This document shows, one piece after another, positions 1 through 9,472 of a stretch of 28,373 bases of DNA. The position numbers were made by a program, and so were the translations under genes. The notes under the pieces are model-generated. The model had not been told where the DNA came from. It ran no database searches and was given only the letters and a program-made list of their open reading frames with translations. Position 1 is the first letter of the stretch; each line of letters opens with the position of its first letter. Origin of the DNA: Bacteroidales bacterium (GTDB lineage: Bacteria > Bacteroidota > Bacteroidia > Bacteroidales > ML635J-15); contig JALOAQ010000024.1 in assembly GCA_023228725.1 (NCBI GenBank), positions 1-28,373 of the forward strand, in the 5' to 3' direction.

Positions 1-631
1 CAATATTTTCATGAATTTCATTTAATGCTTCAAGTACAGACTCCTCTGTACCGGCACCTTGCATATTTGCTTCGAATAAACTAAGCTTAAACTTATAATT
101 ATATTTATTATTTTCTATTTGATTTACAAAATCCTCGAAACCTGCAGCAGAACTCGAAGAAATTATTGCAATTTTTTGAATAACTTCGGGAAAATGTAAA
201 AGTTTATTCATATCAAAAACCCCATCTTGGATAAGCTTATCAATAATTTCTTTTTTTCGTTTTTCTAAATCTCCCAAAGTAAACGAAGGTTCAATTTCTC
301 TAACATTTAAAGAAATGCTATAAATTTCATGAAAATCTACACTTACTCTAATCAAAACGCTCATTCCTTTTTCTAATTTTCTTTCTGTAACAGACTGAAA
401 ATAAGCAGAAATAAACCTATATTGCGTAGCCCAAATTGTAGCCCGCATCTGAGCAATAATTTTATCACTAAATTCAGATTTTTGAACTAATTCTAAATAA
501 CAATGTCCACTTCTATGATGATTGATATTATTTATTTCGGCAACGATCCAAACCGGAGAATCAAAACTTGTGTTAAGTAAAGATTTTATTTTCTCATTTA
601 ATTCTAATAATGTCAGGCTTTGTCGAGACAT
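1..631 (-). CDS. xseA: Exodeoxyribonuclease VII large subunit, N-terminal part (cut by window edge)
   Basis: This is the catalytic subunit of exonuclease VII, which degrades single-stranded DNA to oligonucleotides in the cytoplasm together with XseB. About 210 codons are visible, translated by hand from the minus strand. The N-terminal OB-fold region carries the family signatures VWIVAEIN near residue 25 and SGHCYLEL near residue 40. FTLGDLEKRKKEII follows near residue 110, and IAIISSSSAAGFEDF near residue 150 opens the catalytic domain. The ATG at 631-629 starts one base after the stop of the upstream protease gene (TAA-A-ATG), so the two are probably co-transcribed and translationally coupled. 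The C-terminal coiled-coil half lies outside the window. The small subunit gene is not adjacent; it lies at 16670-16876. The identification is firm from the motifs. Confidence 0.93.
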   Translation of the reverse strand, partial: MSRQSLTLLELNEKIKSLLNTSFDSPVWIVAEINNINHHRSGHCYLELVQKSEFSDKIIAQMRATIWATQYRFISAYFQSVTERKLEKGMSVLIRVSVDFHEIYSISLNVREIEPSFTLGDLEKRKKEIIDKLIQDGVFDMNKLLHFPEVIQKIAIISSSSAAGFEDFVNQIENNKYNYKFKLSLFEANMQGAGTEESVLEALNEIHENI

Positions 632-632
632 T

Positions 633-2285
633 TTATTGTTTTATTAACTTAGTAGAATACTTAACAGAATTAACACTTACTTTAACTATATAACTACCTG
701 GTTTTAAATCAGATAAATCGGAAATATTTACTTTTTGATTATCTTCGGACGCAGTTAATTTATACCAAATATAATTTTTTCTACCAAGTGTATCGGCAAT
801 AGTAATTATAATTTCATCACCAATATTATTATTCAAATTTATATTAAAATCTCTGTTAAAAGGATTTGGATTTACAGAAAGCTTTTTAATTTCAAAATTT
901 TCTTTTCCAGATATTAAAATTTGTGAAGCCAAGTAAAAATCAGGAATTCCATAACCCATAAATTCGTTTGGTTCATTATATAAACTTGCAGATTGTTTAG
1001 CTACTTCCATAATTTCAAAATTAGTTTTATTGGGAAACTGTTGCCACAAACAAGCAAACATACCTGCTAATAATGGAGCTGAAAAAGAAGTTCCGTTTCC
1101 ATATCCAAAATCTCCTGTCAATTCTTGATTATAAGTACCTGCTCCCATAGCCATTAAATCAGGTTTTATTCTACCGTCATAGCTTGGACCAATAGAACTA
1201 AACGAGGCATAAGACTGATTAGACCACACCGCTCCGGCAGTAATTACATCTTTTGCATCACCAGGAGAAGCAATCCAAGGGTGTTCATGATCATCTCCAG
1301 AATTTGCTGCTGCAACAACCACTAACATACCTTTTTGCGAAGCCGTGTGGGCAGCAACAGAAATTATACTTGTTTCTCCATCCATATCTTGATAAGTATG
1401 ATTATTTTCTTCCATATCAAAATCCAAATAACCCAAAGAAACATTTATAATATCCACACCAATACTATCGGCAAATTCAGCAGCAGAAACCCAATTAATC
1501 TCTTCGATAAGATTTTCAGAATCAGGGTCTTCAGACATTAAAAGTACATAATCTGCTTCAGGAGCTGTTCCAATCAAATTGCCTTCAGAATTTCCGGCAA
1601 GAATTGAAAACACACGCATTCCGTGAGTGCTATAAGCAAATACAGAATCTCCTCCATGCACAAAATTACGAGTAGCTATTAATCTATTTTCATTAAATAC
1701 ATGTTCTAAACTTGGCATATTAGGCAAACCCTTAAAACCTGCATCAGTAATTGCCACCAACATTCCTTGTCCGCGATAACCTCTATTATGTAATTCATGT
1801 CCATTAAGCATAAAAATTTGATCGGCACTGGGACCATAATCGTAATAAGAATCGCTTTGTTCTACTTTTTTTATTTCAGGTAAAAATTTATATTTTGAGT
1901 CAACTGCAAGTTTATTATCATTTTTTATTTCAAATTTTAATGTATTATTTACAAAATCTAAATTTTTTATTGAATCAATAGTTTCAGGATTTTCAGCATA
2001 TACCAAAACAGAGTTAAACCATTTTGAAACATTTAAAATACTAATATTAAAAGTTTTTAAGCTATCAATATAAACTTGACTAAGAGGCAAATCGGAATAA
2101 TCAAGCATTATGTTTTGATTAGCCCTTCTTTGCAAAGCTCTTTCACTTAAAAACTCTTCAGGATTATCTAAACTATAAAGATTGTTGGATTTATCTCGTA
2201 ATTCTATATAATACTTATTCGGAGCAACTTGCGTAAATGAGCTTAGCCAAATAAAAACAAAAGTCCATAAAACTATAATTTTCAT
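633..2285 (-). CDS. Secreted subtilisin-like (S8) serine protease with T9SS C-terminal sorting domain
   Basis: This is a 550-residue predicted secreted protease. A signal peptide occupies about residues 1-20. The S8 catalytic residues are Asp181 (in VAITDAG), His221 (in STHGMRVFSILAG), oxyanion Asn328 (in AAANSG) and Ser400 (in GNGTSFSAPLLAG). The last 80 or so residues, beginning LSVNPNPF and ending in a beta-rich GSYIVKV stretch, look like a type A sorting domain, which T9SS recognises and removes at the outer membrane. The region between signal peptide and catalytic domain could be a propeptide. It sits between a lipoprotein gene (19-nt gap) and xseA (1-nt gap) in a same-strand run. Substrate specificity cannot be read from the sequence. 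Family assignment is strong; surface location is inferred from the sorting domain. Confidence 0.92.
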   Translation of the reverse strand: MKIIVLWTFVFIWLSSFTQVAPNKYYIELRDKSNNLYSLDNPEEFLSERALQRRANQNIMLDYSDLPLSQVYIDSLKTFNISILNVSKWFNSVLVYAENPETIDSIKNLDFVNNTLKFEIKNDNKLAVDSKYKFLPEIKKVEQSDSYYDYGPSADQIFMLNGHELHNRGYRGQGMLVAITDAGFKGLPNMPSLEHVFNENRLIATRNFVHGGDSVFAYSTHGMRVFSILAGNSEGNLIGTAPEADYVLLMSEDPDSENLIEEINWVSAAEFADSIGVDIINVSLGYLDFDMEENNHTYQDMDGETSIISVAAHTASQKGMLVVVAAANSGDDHEHPWIASPGDAKDVITAGAVWSNQSYASFSSIGPSYDGRIKPDLMAMGAGTYNQELTGDFGYGNGTSFSAPLLAGMFACLWQQFPNKTNFEIMEVAKQSASLYNEPNEFMGYGIPDFYLASQILISGKENFEIKKLSVNPNPFNRDFNINLNNNIGDEIIITIADTLGRKNYIWYKLTASEDNQKVNISDLSDLKPGSYIVKVSVNSVKYSTKLIKQ

Positions 2286-2304
2286 ATCCCAACCTATATT
2301 ATAA

Positions 2305-3006
2305 CTAATTTTTACTAATAAACTCTTGAATAAAAATTTTTCCGGTAGTAATTCTTTGCTCTATAGGCACATTATGAGTTACTTCTTGAGAGTTTATATA
2401 TATTTCTTCTTTATAAATTAAACCAATATTTTTTGCATAGACTTCGTAATTCAGATTTTTATGAATTAATGATAAGCTTGAATCGTGCAAAACAGTAAGA
2501 CAAGAATCAAATTTAAAAGAGCCTATATCATATTTATGGTCAAGTCTTGAAATTTTGTATTCTTGTATTTCCATATCATTTAATAAATTACCGTTCCATG
2601 ATAAATCTTTTTTTATAGGAAATCGGATTTTAATTTTTCTTTGGTTTTCTTCAACTTTCACGACATATTCTTTTGTAATTTTTGCCGACCACACAGCATT
2701 AATAATCCAATTTGAATTATTATTTTTTCTAATATATCTTTCTATTCGCCATGCAGTATCATTTTCATTGTCGATAAATGGAGATTCAACAATTTCATTC
2801 AAATAATAAATGCTAGTATCATAAACATTTGAAGGTTTATCAATATTTATTTCTGTAATTTTATAAATAATATTGTTGCTGGTATTCAATGGAAAGTACT
2901 CGCTTCCTAAAGGAAATTTACGAGGTTTTATATTTTCTTTATTGCAAGAAAGCAAAACAAAAATCAAAGCTAATAATATGACAAATTGTTTTTTCAAGAT
3001 TGGCAA
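2305..3006 (-). CDS. Hypothetical lipoprotein
   Basis: This protein of about 230 residues is of unknown function. The N-terminus is basic, then hydrophobic, and ends in a lipobox-like LLSC, so it is probably a lipoprotein anchored through that cysteine. The rest is charged, beta-rich looking and has no motif I recognise. An in-frame TGA lies just upstream and no ATG is available, so the start must be a TTG: either at 3006 or, giving a cleaner signal peptide beginning MKKQF, at 2997. The gene begins two bases after the mnmA stop and ends 19 nt before the protease gene. Its location in the cell is reasonably supported; its role is not. Confidence 0.75.
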   Translation of the reverse strand: MPILKKQFVILLALIFVLLSCNKENIKPRKFPLGSEYFPLNTSNNIIYKITEINIDKPSNVYDTSIYYLNEIVESPFIDNENDTAWRIERYIRKNNNSNWIINAVWSAKITKEYVVKVEENQRKIKIRFPIKKDLSWNGNLLNDMEIQEYKISRLDHKYDIGSFKFDSCLTVLHDSSLSLIHKNLNYEVYAKNIGLIYKEEIYINSQEVTHNVPIEQRITTGKIFIQEFISKN

Positions 3007-3008
3007 AA

Positions 3009-4103
3009 TTAATCAATTTTTGCAATAATCCCACCACAAACTAAATCATTATTTTCATAAATTACCGCAGACTGTCCTGGAGTTACAGCAGAAACTTCTT
3101 TATCAAAAATAATTTTTATCATTTCACCATCTTTAGAATAGCTACAGTCTTCGCCTTTAGTATTGTATCTGATTTTACAGTTTCCACGCATTTCTCCTTT
3201 AATTTCGGCATATTTCATTAAATTAACATCCTTTATCCAAACTGTTTTTTTCAAAAGCTCTTCAGGTTTTCCGAGTGTAATAGTATTCGTTTTTGCATCA
3301 ATTTTTAAAACATAAACAGGATATCCCATTGCAATTTCTAAACCTTTTCTTTGCCCAATAGTATAAAAAGGAAAGCCTTTATGTTTGCCCAAGATATTTC
3401 CACTGCTATCTACAAAATTTCCCTGATTAAGATTTTTATCAATATCAGGTATTCTTTCTCTCAAAAACTTTCTATAATCATCATCGGGAATAAAACATAT
3501 TTCTTGACTTTCTTTTTTATTTGCTAATTTTTCATAATTATTTTGTCTAGCAATTTCTCTAACTTCAGATTTTAATAAATTTCCTAAAGGAAAAATTGTT
3601 CTAGCAAGGTTTTCTTGACTTAAAGTCCACAAAAAATATGTTTGGTCTTTGCTTATATCTTTAGCTTTTCTTAAAAAAAACCTTTCATTTTCATTAATAA
3701 TTTGAGCATAATGTCCCGTAGCGTATAATTCACAATTTAACTTATCGGCAAATTCTATCATTTTACCCCATTTTACGGTTTTATTGCAAAGTACACAAGG
3801 ATTTGGAGTAAGTCCTGACATATATTCAGAAATAAAATTACTAATAACTGTTTTATCAAAAAAGTCTCTAATATCAAGAATTTGATGTGGAAAGTTTAGT
3901 TTGCTGGCTAATTTTTTTGCCTCTAAAATAGAATCAAGGTTACAACAAGCATTCTCTTTTTCCATACAAGCAAGTGAAACACTATCATATGAACGAAAAG
4001 TAAGTCCCTGAATATCAAAGCCTTTCCTTTTCAGCAATAAAGCAACTACTGAAGAATCAGTTCCTCCGCTCATGGCTAATAATATTTTTTTCTTTGTTGC
4101 CAT
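3009..4103 (-). CDS. mnmA: tRNA-specific 2-thiouridylase MnmA
   Basis: MnmA adenylates U34 in the wobble position of Lys, Glu and Gln tRNAs and replaces its C2 oxygen with sulfur, using a persulfide cysteine. The PP-loop ATP-binding motif SGGTDSS is close to the N-terminus. The two expected cysteines are present in NPCVLCN and in ICFIPDD. The ATGHYAQI, YFLWTLSQ and GQRKGLEI stretches are typical, and the C-terminal beta-barrel region ends VCGGIIAKID. The length (364 aa) matches the family. I prefer the ATG at 4103 over a TTG 18 nt upstream because MATKKKILLAMSGG places the PP-loop as in other family members. A TAAGTTTG promoter-like element lies 44 nt upstream, so the gene may also be transcribed apart from the OmpA genes. 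Confidence 0.95.
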   Translation of the reverse strand: MATKKKILLAMSGGTDSSVVALLLKRKGFDIQGLTFRSYDSVSLACMEKENACCNLDSILEAKKLASKLNFPHQILDIRDFFDKTVISNFISEYMSGLTPNPCVLCNKTVKWGKMIEFADKLNCELYATGHYAQIINENERFFLRKAKDISKDQTYFLWTLSQENLARTIFPLGNLLKSEVREIARQNNYEKLANKKESQEICFIPDDDYRKFLRERIPDIDKNLNQGNFVDSSGNILGKHKGFPFYTIGQRKGLEIAMGYPVYVLKIDAKTNTITLGKPEELLKKTVWIKDVNLMKYAEIKGEMRGNCKIRYNTKGEDCSYSKDGEMIKIIFDKEVSAVTPGQSAVIYENNDLVCGGIIAKID

Positions 4104-4146
4104 TTTTTTAGAAACAAACAATAAAAATTAAACTTTGTTTTTATCT

Positions 4147-4154
4147 CAAACTTA
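4147..4154 (-). promoter_or_regulatory. Possible Bacteroidetes -7 promoter element for mnmA
   Basis: The minus strand reads TAAGTTTG, which fits the TAnnTTTG consensus, 44 nt upstream of the mnmA ATG and just past the stop of the preceding OmpA gene. No TTG box is found at the usual 19-21 nt spacing, so this is a weak call. Confidence 0.35.
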
Positions 4155-4172
4155 AAAATAAAATATAAACTA

Positions 4173-6143
4173 TTAGTTAGCAATTACTTTAAATTCTACA
4201 CGTCTATTCATTTGCCTACCTTCATCAGTATCGTTACTAGCTATAGGTTTTTCGAAAGCATAACCTTCATAAGTCAATCTATCTTTGCTAATTCCTTTTT
4301 CTATAAGATAATCAACAACAGTTTTAGCTCTTGCTTTTGATAAATTTTTGTTATATTCAGCAGAGCCTTTATTGTCAGTATGTCCTGAAATTTCAATTTT
4401 TAAATTTGCTTGTTTGTCTAAAATAGCTATAACTCTATTTAATTCGGCAAATGATTCTGGACGCAGAGTAGCTTTATCATAATCAAAGAAAATATTTTTT
4501 AATACCACTGTTGTACCGATTTCGATTCTTTGCAAATCAACATCAATAATAACTTCATTATACTCTGCTGTGTCGGCTAAATTAAAATTTTCTGAATGAA
4601 ACAAATATCCCTCTTTATTAACATTTAGTCCATAATTTTTTCCAGAAGGTAAATTAATAAGATAGCCACCTGTTTGCGAGTTGCTTATAAATTCTGCAAC
4701 AATTTCGTCTTTATTATTGTCTATGATTTCTATTTTAGCTTCTAAAGGGAAAGTAGTTATAGCATCACGCACAGTACCTTTAACAAGTGTAACTAAAACT
4801 TTATCTTCTTCTTTTTGCTTTTCTTTATCAACAGGATATCTAAGTTCGTACAAATCATGCAAGCCATATCCTTCGGGGCGTACAGAAGCGTAGTAAGCAG
4901 TTTTTCCACTTGCTGTAGTAACATAAAAAGCATCGTCTAAGGGCGTATTTATTGGATATCCCAAATTTACTGGAGTTGTCCATTCTCCATTAGCATTTTT
5001 AGTAGTTTTAAAAATATCTAAACCACCCATTGTATTGTGTCCTTCTGAACAAAAATACATTGTTCTACCATCAGGATGAAGAAATAAGTCAACTTCATTA
5101 TAAGGAGTATTTATAACTGGTCCAATATTAGTAGGCGGCGACCAATTTCCATATGCGTCTATATTAGAATAAAAAATATCCCTCCCTCCAATCGATATAG
5201 CAGGGTTATCAGAAATAAAATATAAAGTTTTATTATCATAAGATATACAAGCCTTGGATTCGTGGTATTTACTATTTACGCTACCTTTCAGCGGTGTTGG
5301 TTTTGTCCATTTACTTCCTTTAAGTTTTGATTCATAAATATCACCACCATTAGTATCCATGTAAACATAAAGAGTTTGACCGTCGGGCGAAATACCAACA
5401 ACAGCGTCGTGCATTTTTGTATTTAAAGGAGACCCTACAGATCTTGCTTTTGTCCAGCCGGTTTCTGTTTTTTGCGTTTCATAAATATCTTCAAAGTACA
5501 TTCCGTCAGGTGCCATTTGTCCGCCTGTAGTACCTTTTCTACGAGATGTAAAATATAATTTTGAGCCGTCAGCTGTTACCATAGGTCCGTATTCACGAAA
5601 TTCTGTATTAATATTATCTCCTAAATTTATAATTTCAACATTTATTGTATCTTTAATCAAGTCTTTACCATTTCTACATTCAGTAATATATTTTCCTAAA
5701 CTTTCCAATTCTGTTTTATCCCTTATACTTGCAGAATAATTAGAATATAAGGATATAGCTTTATCAAAATTATAATTAAAATGATGACCACGGGCAAGAT
5801 AAAACTCAATTTTTTTATCAACTTTTGGATTTAAAGCATATGCTTTTTCAAAATATTCCAAACAATCATATTTTTGGCTTGAGTTATAATAACAATAACC
5901 GATTTTAAAATTCAAATCAGAGTTATTAGGGTTAAACTCATATGCTTTTTGATATAATTTAAGTCCTTCAGTAATTTTATTTTCAGAAAACACATATATA
6001 TCAGCATTTTTTATTTGTGATTTAGCTAATTTCAACTTTTCTTTTTTATCGGGAAAATTTGCTGTAGTAAACTTAACATCAACTTGTGAATAAGATAATA
6101 CACTAGCTATTAAAAAGATTGATAATACTGATATTTTTTTCAT
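4173..6143 (-). CDS. PorE-like OmpA family protein (TPR, PD40 propeller, regulatory-like domain, OmpA C-terminus), second of tandem pair
   Basis: This 656-residue protein is predicted to sit in the periplasm bound to peptidoglycan. Residues 1-20 are a signal peptide without a lipobox. A TPR-like helical region covers about 45-170. Repeated motifs of the type DGRTMYF, DGQTLYVY and DNKTLYFIS over about 185-430 indicate a PD40-type beta-propeller. A carboxypeptidase-regulatory-like domain starts at VKGTVRDA (about 455). The last 115 residues are an OmpA domain with FFDYDKATLRPES, ISGHTDNKGSAEYN and LSKARAKTV, ending GRQMNRRVEFKV. This order is that of PorE, a T9SS component described in Porphyromonas. 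The paralogue lies immediately upstream (11-nt gap). An actual T9SS role is inferred from architecture and from the T9SS substrate nearby. Confidence 0.85.
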   Translation of the reverse strand: MKKISVLSIFLIASVLSYSQVDVKFTTANFPDKKEKLKLAKSQIKNADIYVFSENKITEGLKLYQKAYEFNPNNSDLNFKIGYCYYNSSQKYDCLEYFEKAYALNPKVDKKIEFYLARGHHFNYNFDKAISLYSNYSASIRDKTELESLGKYITECRNGKDLIKDTINVEIINLGDNINTEFREYGPMVTADGSKLYFTSRRKGTTGGQMAPDGMYFEDIYETQKTETGWTKARSVGSPLNTKMHDAVVGISPDGQTLYVYMDTNGGDIYESKLKGSKWTKPTPLKGSVNSKYHESKACISYDNKTLYFISDNPAISIGGRDIFYSNIDAYGNWSPPTNIGPVINTPYNEVDLFLHPDGRTMYFCSEGHNTMGGLDIFKTTKNANGEWTTPVNLGYPINTPLDDAFYVTTASGKTAYYASVRPEGYGLHDLYELRYPVDKEKQKEEDKVLVTLVKGTVRDAITTFPLEAKIEIIDNNKDEIVAEFISNSQTGGYLINLPSGKNYGLNVNKEGYLFHSENFNLADTAEYNEVIIDVDLQRIEIGTTVVLKNIFFDYDKATLRPESFAELNRVIAILDKQANLKIEISGHTDNKGSAEYNKNLSKARAKTVVDYLIEKGISKDRLTYEGYAFEKPIASNDTDEGRQMNRRVEFKVIAN

Positions 6144-6154
6144 TGCAAATAAAT

Positions 6155-8257
6155 TTATTTTACTGATAATACTTTAAATTCAACTCTTCTATTTTGTTGG
6201 CGTCCGTCATCGGTGTCATTACTAGCAATAGGTTGCAAATACGCATAACCTTTATAAGATAATCTTGTTTTACTAATTCCTTTATCGACTAAATAATCAA
6301 CTACTGATTTTGCACGAGCTTCAGATAAATCGGTATTTAATTTTAGACTACCATGACTGTCGGTGTGTCCGCCAATTTCAATTGTCATACTTGGGTAGGA
6401 GTTAAGTAGAGCCACCAAGCGGTCTAACTCGGGAAAGGAAGTAGTGCGCAAGGTTTCTTTTCCATAATCAAAGAAAATATTTTTAAGAACAATTTTCGAT
6501 CCCACACCAACTTTACTTAACACAATATCTTTAGTTACTTCTTGGTAATCTGTTGCTTCCGGAATATTAATATTTTCGCTATAAAACAAATAGCCATCGG
6601 CCTTAACGGCTATACCATAATCTTTTCCTGAAGGCAAACTTACAAGATATTTTCCTGTTGAAGAATTAGAGCTAAGAGTAGAAATAAGTTCATTTTTTTC
6701 ATTATCAACAATTTCTATACTTGCTTCAACTGCGGCAGTTGAAATAGCATCTGTTACGGTTCCTTTCATAATTGTTAGTCTCACTTTTTTAACTTCCACT
6801 ACTTCTTGCTTTACTTTTTGCGAGATTGTAGCATTAGAGCTGGCAATTAGAATATCTTCGCCTCCCATAACCATCATTTTTTCAGGACCTAAGAAAGTAA
6901 TTCTATAAATATCTTGTAATCCATAACCACCTTCGTGAGAGCTTGAATAATATGCATAGCGAGCATTACCTGCAACAACAAAAAATACATCGTCTTCGGG
7001 TGTATTTATAGGATAACCAATATTTACCGGTTCTGACCAATTACCTGCACCATCATTTTCGCTATAATAAATATCGTATCCACCCATTCCACCATCTCGT
7101 TTTGAAGAAAAATACATTGTTCTTCCGTCAGGGTGCATAAACACACCTTCTTCATCATATTTAGTATTTATTGGTGCTCCAACATTTTTTGCAGGTCCCC
7201 AATTTCCATTTGGCTGAAGTTCGCTTACAAAAATATCTTTACCCCCATAAGATGAATTTCCAAAACCATCTTTAGGTCTTTCGCTTACAAAATAAAGTTT
7301 TCTACCATCGTAAGAAATAGAGGCTGAAGTCTCATGATATTTTGTGTTAATATTTTTTCCCAATTCTTTAGGCTTTGACCAATTATCTCCTTTTAGTTTA
7401 CTTTCAAAAATAGTTCCGTCTGGTACTCCTTTATAAGTGTATAAAATTTGTCCATCCGGCGATAACCCTACTGTTGCATCATGTCCGGAAGTATTCAGGC
7501 TTCTCATATTCACAGCTTGAGACCAGCCTTTCTCATCATTATAAGAAATATATAAATCTTCATAATACAACATATCGTTTGGGTCTATTTCCTCGCCAGT
7601 ACTACCCTCTCTACGCGAAGTGAATATTAAAACAGACTGGTCTGTGGTAATTACAGGACCATAATCAGGGTATTTGGAATTTACTGTAGGTCCAAGATTG
7701 TCAATAAAAACTCTAACCGGATTTTTTACTAGATTTTTGCCTGCTTCACATTCTTTAATTTTTTTATCAACATCGTATTCAGGTTCATTTTTTTTCTTAG
7801 ATTTTTTTGAAGAAGAAGCTAGATATTCATTTTTAAAACTCCTATAATTAGTAAGTGCCTCGTCAAATTTAAAATTATATTGAAAAGCCTGACCTAACAA
7901 AAAATGTATATCAAAAGCAACGCCAGGTTTTGATTTATAAGCTTTTTCCAAAAAAGTTATAGCTTTTGCTTTTTCTGTAGAATATAAATAACAAGCCCCA
8001 ATTTTATAGTTTAATTCCGGACAGTATTGATTATATTCATAAGCTCTTAAATACTCTGCTAAAGCCATTCTATAAGCCCCAGGATGTCCTAAACTATAAT
8101 AAGTATCTGCGGCTTTTAAAGACCTCATTGCTTCTTTATATCCATTTTTAGATTGTTTAAATTCTTTTTTATTAATTTCTACAGCAACTTGAGAATATGA
8201 TTGAAACCCAATTGCCAAAAAGATTAAAAATGTAATTAAAATTTTATTAGTTTTCAT
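6155..8257 (-). CDS. PorE-like OmpA family protein, first of tandem pair
   Basis: This 700-residue paralogue of the next gene has the same domain order: signal peptide (1-22), TPR-like region (about 45-180) and PD40-type propeller (about 195-465, with DGRKLYFVSERP, DGRTMYFSSKRDGG and DGQILYTYKG). A regulatory-like domain follows (MKGTVTDA, about 497). The OmpA domain (about 585-700) has FFDYGKETLRTTSF, IGGHTDSHGSLKLN and LSEARAKSVVDYL. The two proteins also share LSYKGYA/LTYEGYA and an almost identical ending. Differences are a lysine-rich insertion near residue 150 and a longer linker between propeller and regulatory domain. It follows the TPR gene by 24 nt. The duplication looks old, since the pair differ throughout. 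It may link an outer-membrane complex to peptidoglycan. Confidence 0.85.
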   Translation of the reverse strand: MKTNKILITFLIFLAIGFQSYSQVAVEINKKEFKQSKNGYKEAMRSLKAADTYYSLGHPGAYRMALAEYLRAYEYNQYCPELNYKIGACYLYSTEKAKAITFLEKAYKSKPGVAFDIHFLLGQAFQYNFKFDEALTNYRSFKNEYLASSSKKSKKKNEPEYDVDKKIKECEAGKNLVKNPVRVFIDNLGPTVNSKYPDYGPVITTDQSVLIFTSRREGSTGEEIDPNDMLYYEDLYISYNDEKGWSQAVNMRSLNTSGHDATVGLSPDGQILYTYKGVPDGTIFESKLKGDNWSKPKELGKNINTKYHETSASISYDGRKLYFVSERPKDGFGNSSYGGKDIFVSELQPNGNWGPAKNVGAPINTKYDEEGVFMHPDGRTMYFSSKRDGGMGGYDIYYSENDGAGNWSEPVNIGYPINTPEDDVFFVVAGNARYAYYSSSHEGGYGLQDIYRITFLGPEKMMVMGGEDILIASSNATISQKVKQEVVEVKKVRLTIMKGTVTDAISTAAVEASIEIVDNEKNELISTLSSNSSTGKYLVSLPSGKDYGIAVKADGYLFYSENINIPEATDYQEVTKDIVLSKVGVGSKIVLKNIFFDYGKETLRTTSFPELDRLVALLNSYPSMTIEIGGHTDSHGSLKLNTDLSEARAKSVVDYLVDKGISKTRLSYKGYAYLQPIASNDTDDGRQQNRRVEFKVLSVK

Positions 8258-8281
8258 AATTTAAAATTTAAGCTTAATGGA

Positions 8282-9403
8282 TTAATATTCTTTACACACT
8301 GAACAATACTCTTTTGCTAATTCTAAACCAAGTTCATCAGCTTTTTTCCAGTCATCACAAGCTTCTTGCATTTTTCTTTGCATTTCATAAGCACTTCCTC
8401 TATGAATATAAGCGTAAGCATAATCAGGATTAACAAAAACAGCTTTACTAAATGCCTCTATAGCAGACTTATAATCTCCCTCCTTATAATAACACAATCC
8501 CATATTATTATAGGCATAAGCATAATCTTTATTTAGTTTTAAAACTTTAGTAAAACATTCAATTGCTTGTTGATATTTACCATCATCATACAAAGTTATT
8601 CCTTTATTATTAAGAGCTAAAAAATAATTTTCATCAATTCTTAAAGCTTGGTCGAAAGCCTGTATAGCACCATCATAATCTTTATTTAAACGTTTCACAC
8701 TTCCTAAATTATTATATAATAGAGGATTATTATCATCTAAGTCAATTGCTTTATTATAATTACTAATAGCATTGTCATAATTTTCTAACATTCTATATGC
8801 AGAACCTCTATCATTATATGAAAACACATGATTAGCATCAAGTTTAACTGCTTCGTTAAAAAACTCAATTGCATCAGAGTACTTTTCCTCATTAAACCTT
8901 ATGACACCAAGAAAGTAATAAAGATTTACATCCTGAAAATTTAAAGATTTAGCTTTTAAAAAGTTTTTTTCAGCCTCTGCGGTTTTTTCTAAATAATATT
9001 GAGAATATGCTAGTAAATACGCAGCTTCTCCATCATTTTGCTTTGCTTTAAAAAACTTATCAAAATCAGTTTCTGCATCTTTAAAATTTGACAATTGAAC
9101 ATAGCTTGAACCTCTACCTTTATAAGCATCAAGTAAATTAGAGTTCAATTGTAAAGCCCTTGAATAGCTTTGAACAGCAGCCTGATATTGAGCTTGTTGA
9201 TAAAATTGCACTGCATCATTAAAAGCCACATTCGCTTCTTGATCATCTGCAAGAATTAAAGTGCTACTAGTATCGGAAACAGCAGTAGCACCACTATCAT
9301 ATCCAACTTTTATAGGTACAATAATTTGTGAAGTATCAACTTCTTGTGCTAATACAAGAATTGGAATAAAACAAACAAAAAATAATAAAATTAAATTTTT
9401 CAT
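8282..9403 (-). CDS. Exported tetratricopeptide-repeat protein
   Basis: This 373-residue protein has a signal peptide (residues 1-19, ending VLAQ) followed by a linker to about residue 55. From there to the end it consists almost entirely of TPR units of 34 residues, with the usual small residue/Tyr/Pro pattern (for example AYNNMGLCYYKEGDYKSAIEA and the equivalent units before it). The C-terminus closes with a short cysteine-containing tail (CSVCKEY). TPR arrays bind protein partners, so it is probably a periplasmic scaffold. It directly precedes the two PorE-like genes, 24 nt away, and follows secA by 69 nt. A joint role in envelope or secretion machinery is inferred from position only. Confidence 0.85.
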   Translation of the reverse strand: MKNLILLFFVCFIPILVLAQEVDTSQIIVPIKVGYDSGATAVSDTSSTLILADDQEANVAFNDAVQFYQQAQYQAAVQSYSRALQLNSNLLDAYKGRGSSYVQLSNFKDAETDFDKFFKAKQNDGEAAYLLAYSQYYLEKTAEAEKNFLKAKSLNFQDVNLYYFLGVIRFNEEKYSDAIEFFNEAVKLDANHVFSYNDRGSAYRMLENYDNAISNYNKAIDLDDNNPLLYNNLGSVKRLNKDYDGAIQAFDQALRIDENYFLALNNKGITLYDDGKYQQAIECFTKVLKLNKDYAYAYNNMGLCYYKEGDYKSAIEAFSKAVFVNPDYAYAYIHRGSAYEMQRKMQEACDDWKKADELGLELAKEYCSVCKEY

Positions 9404-9472
9404 AACTTATTAGATTATAGTTAGTATTTTAAAATTTTAGCAATATACAAATTAATATTATTCATACAAAAA

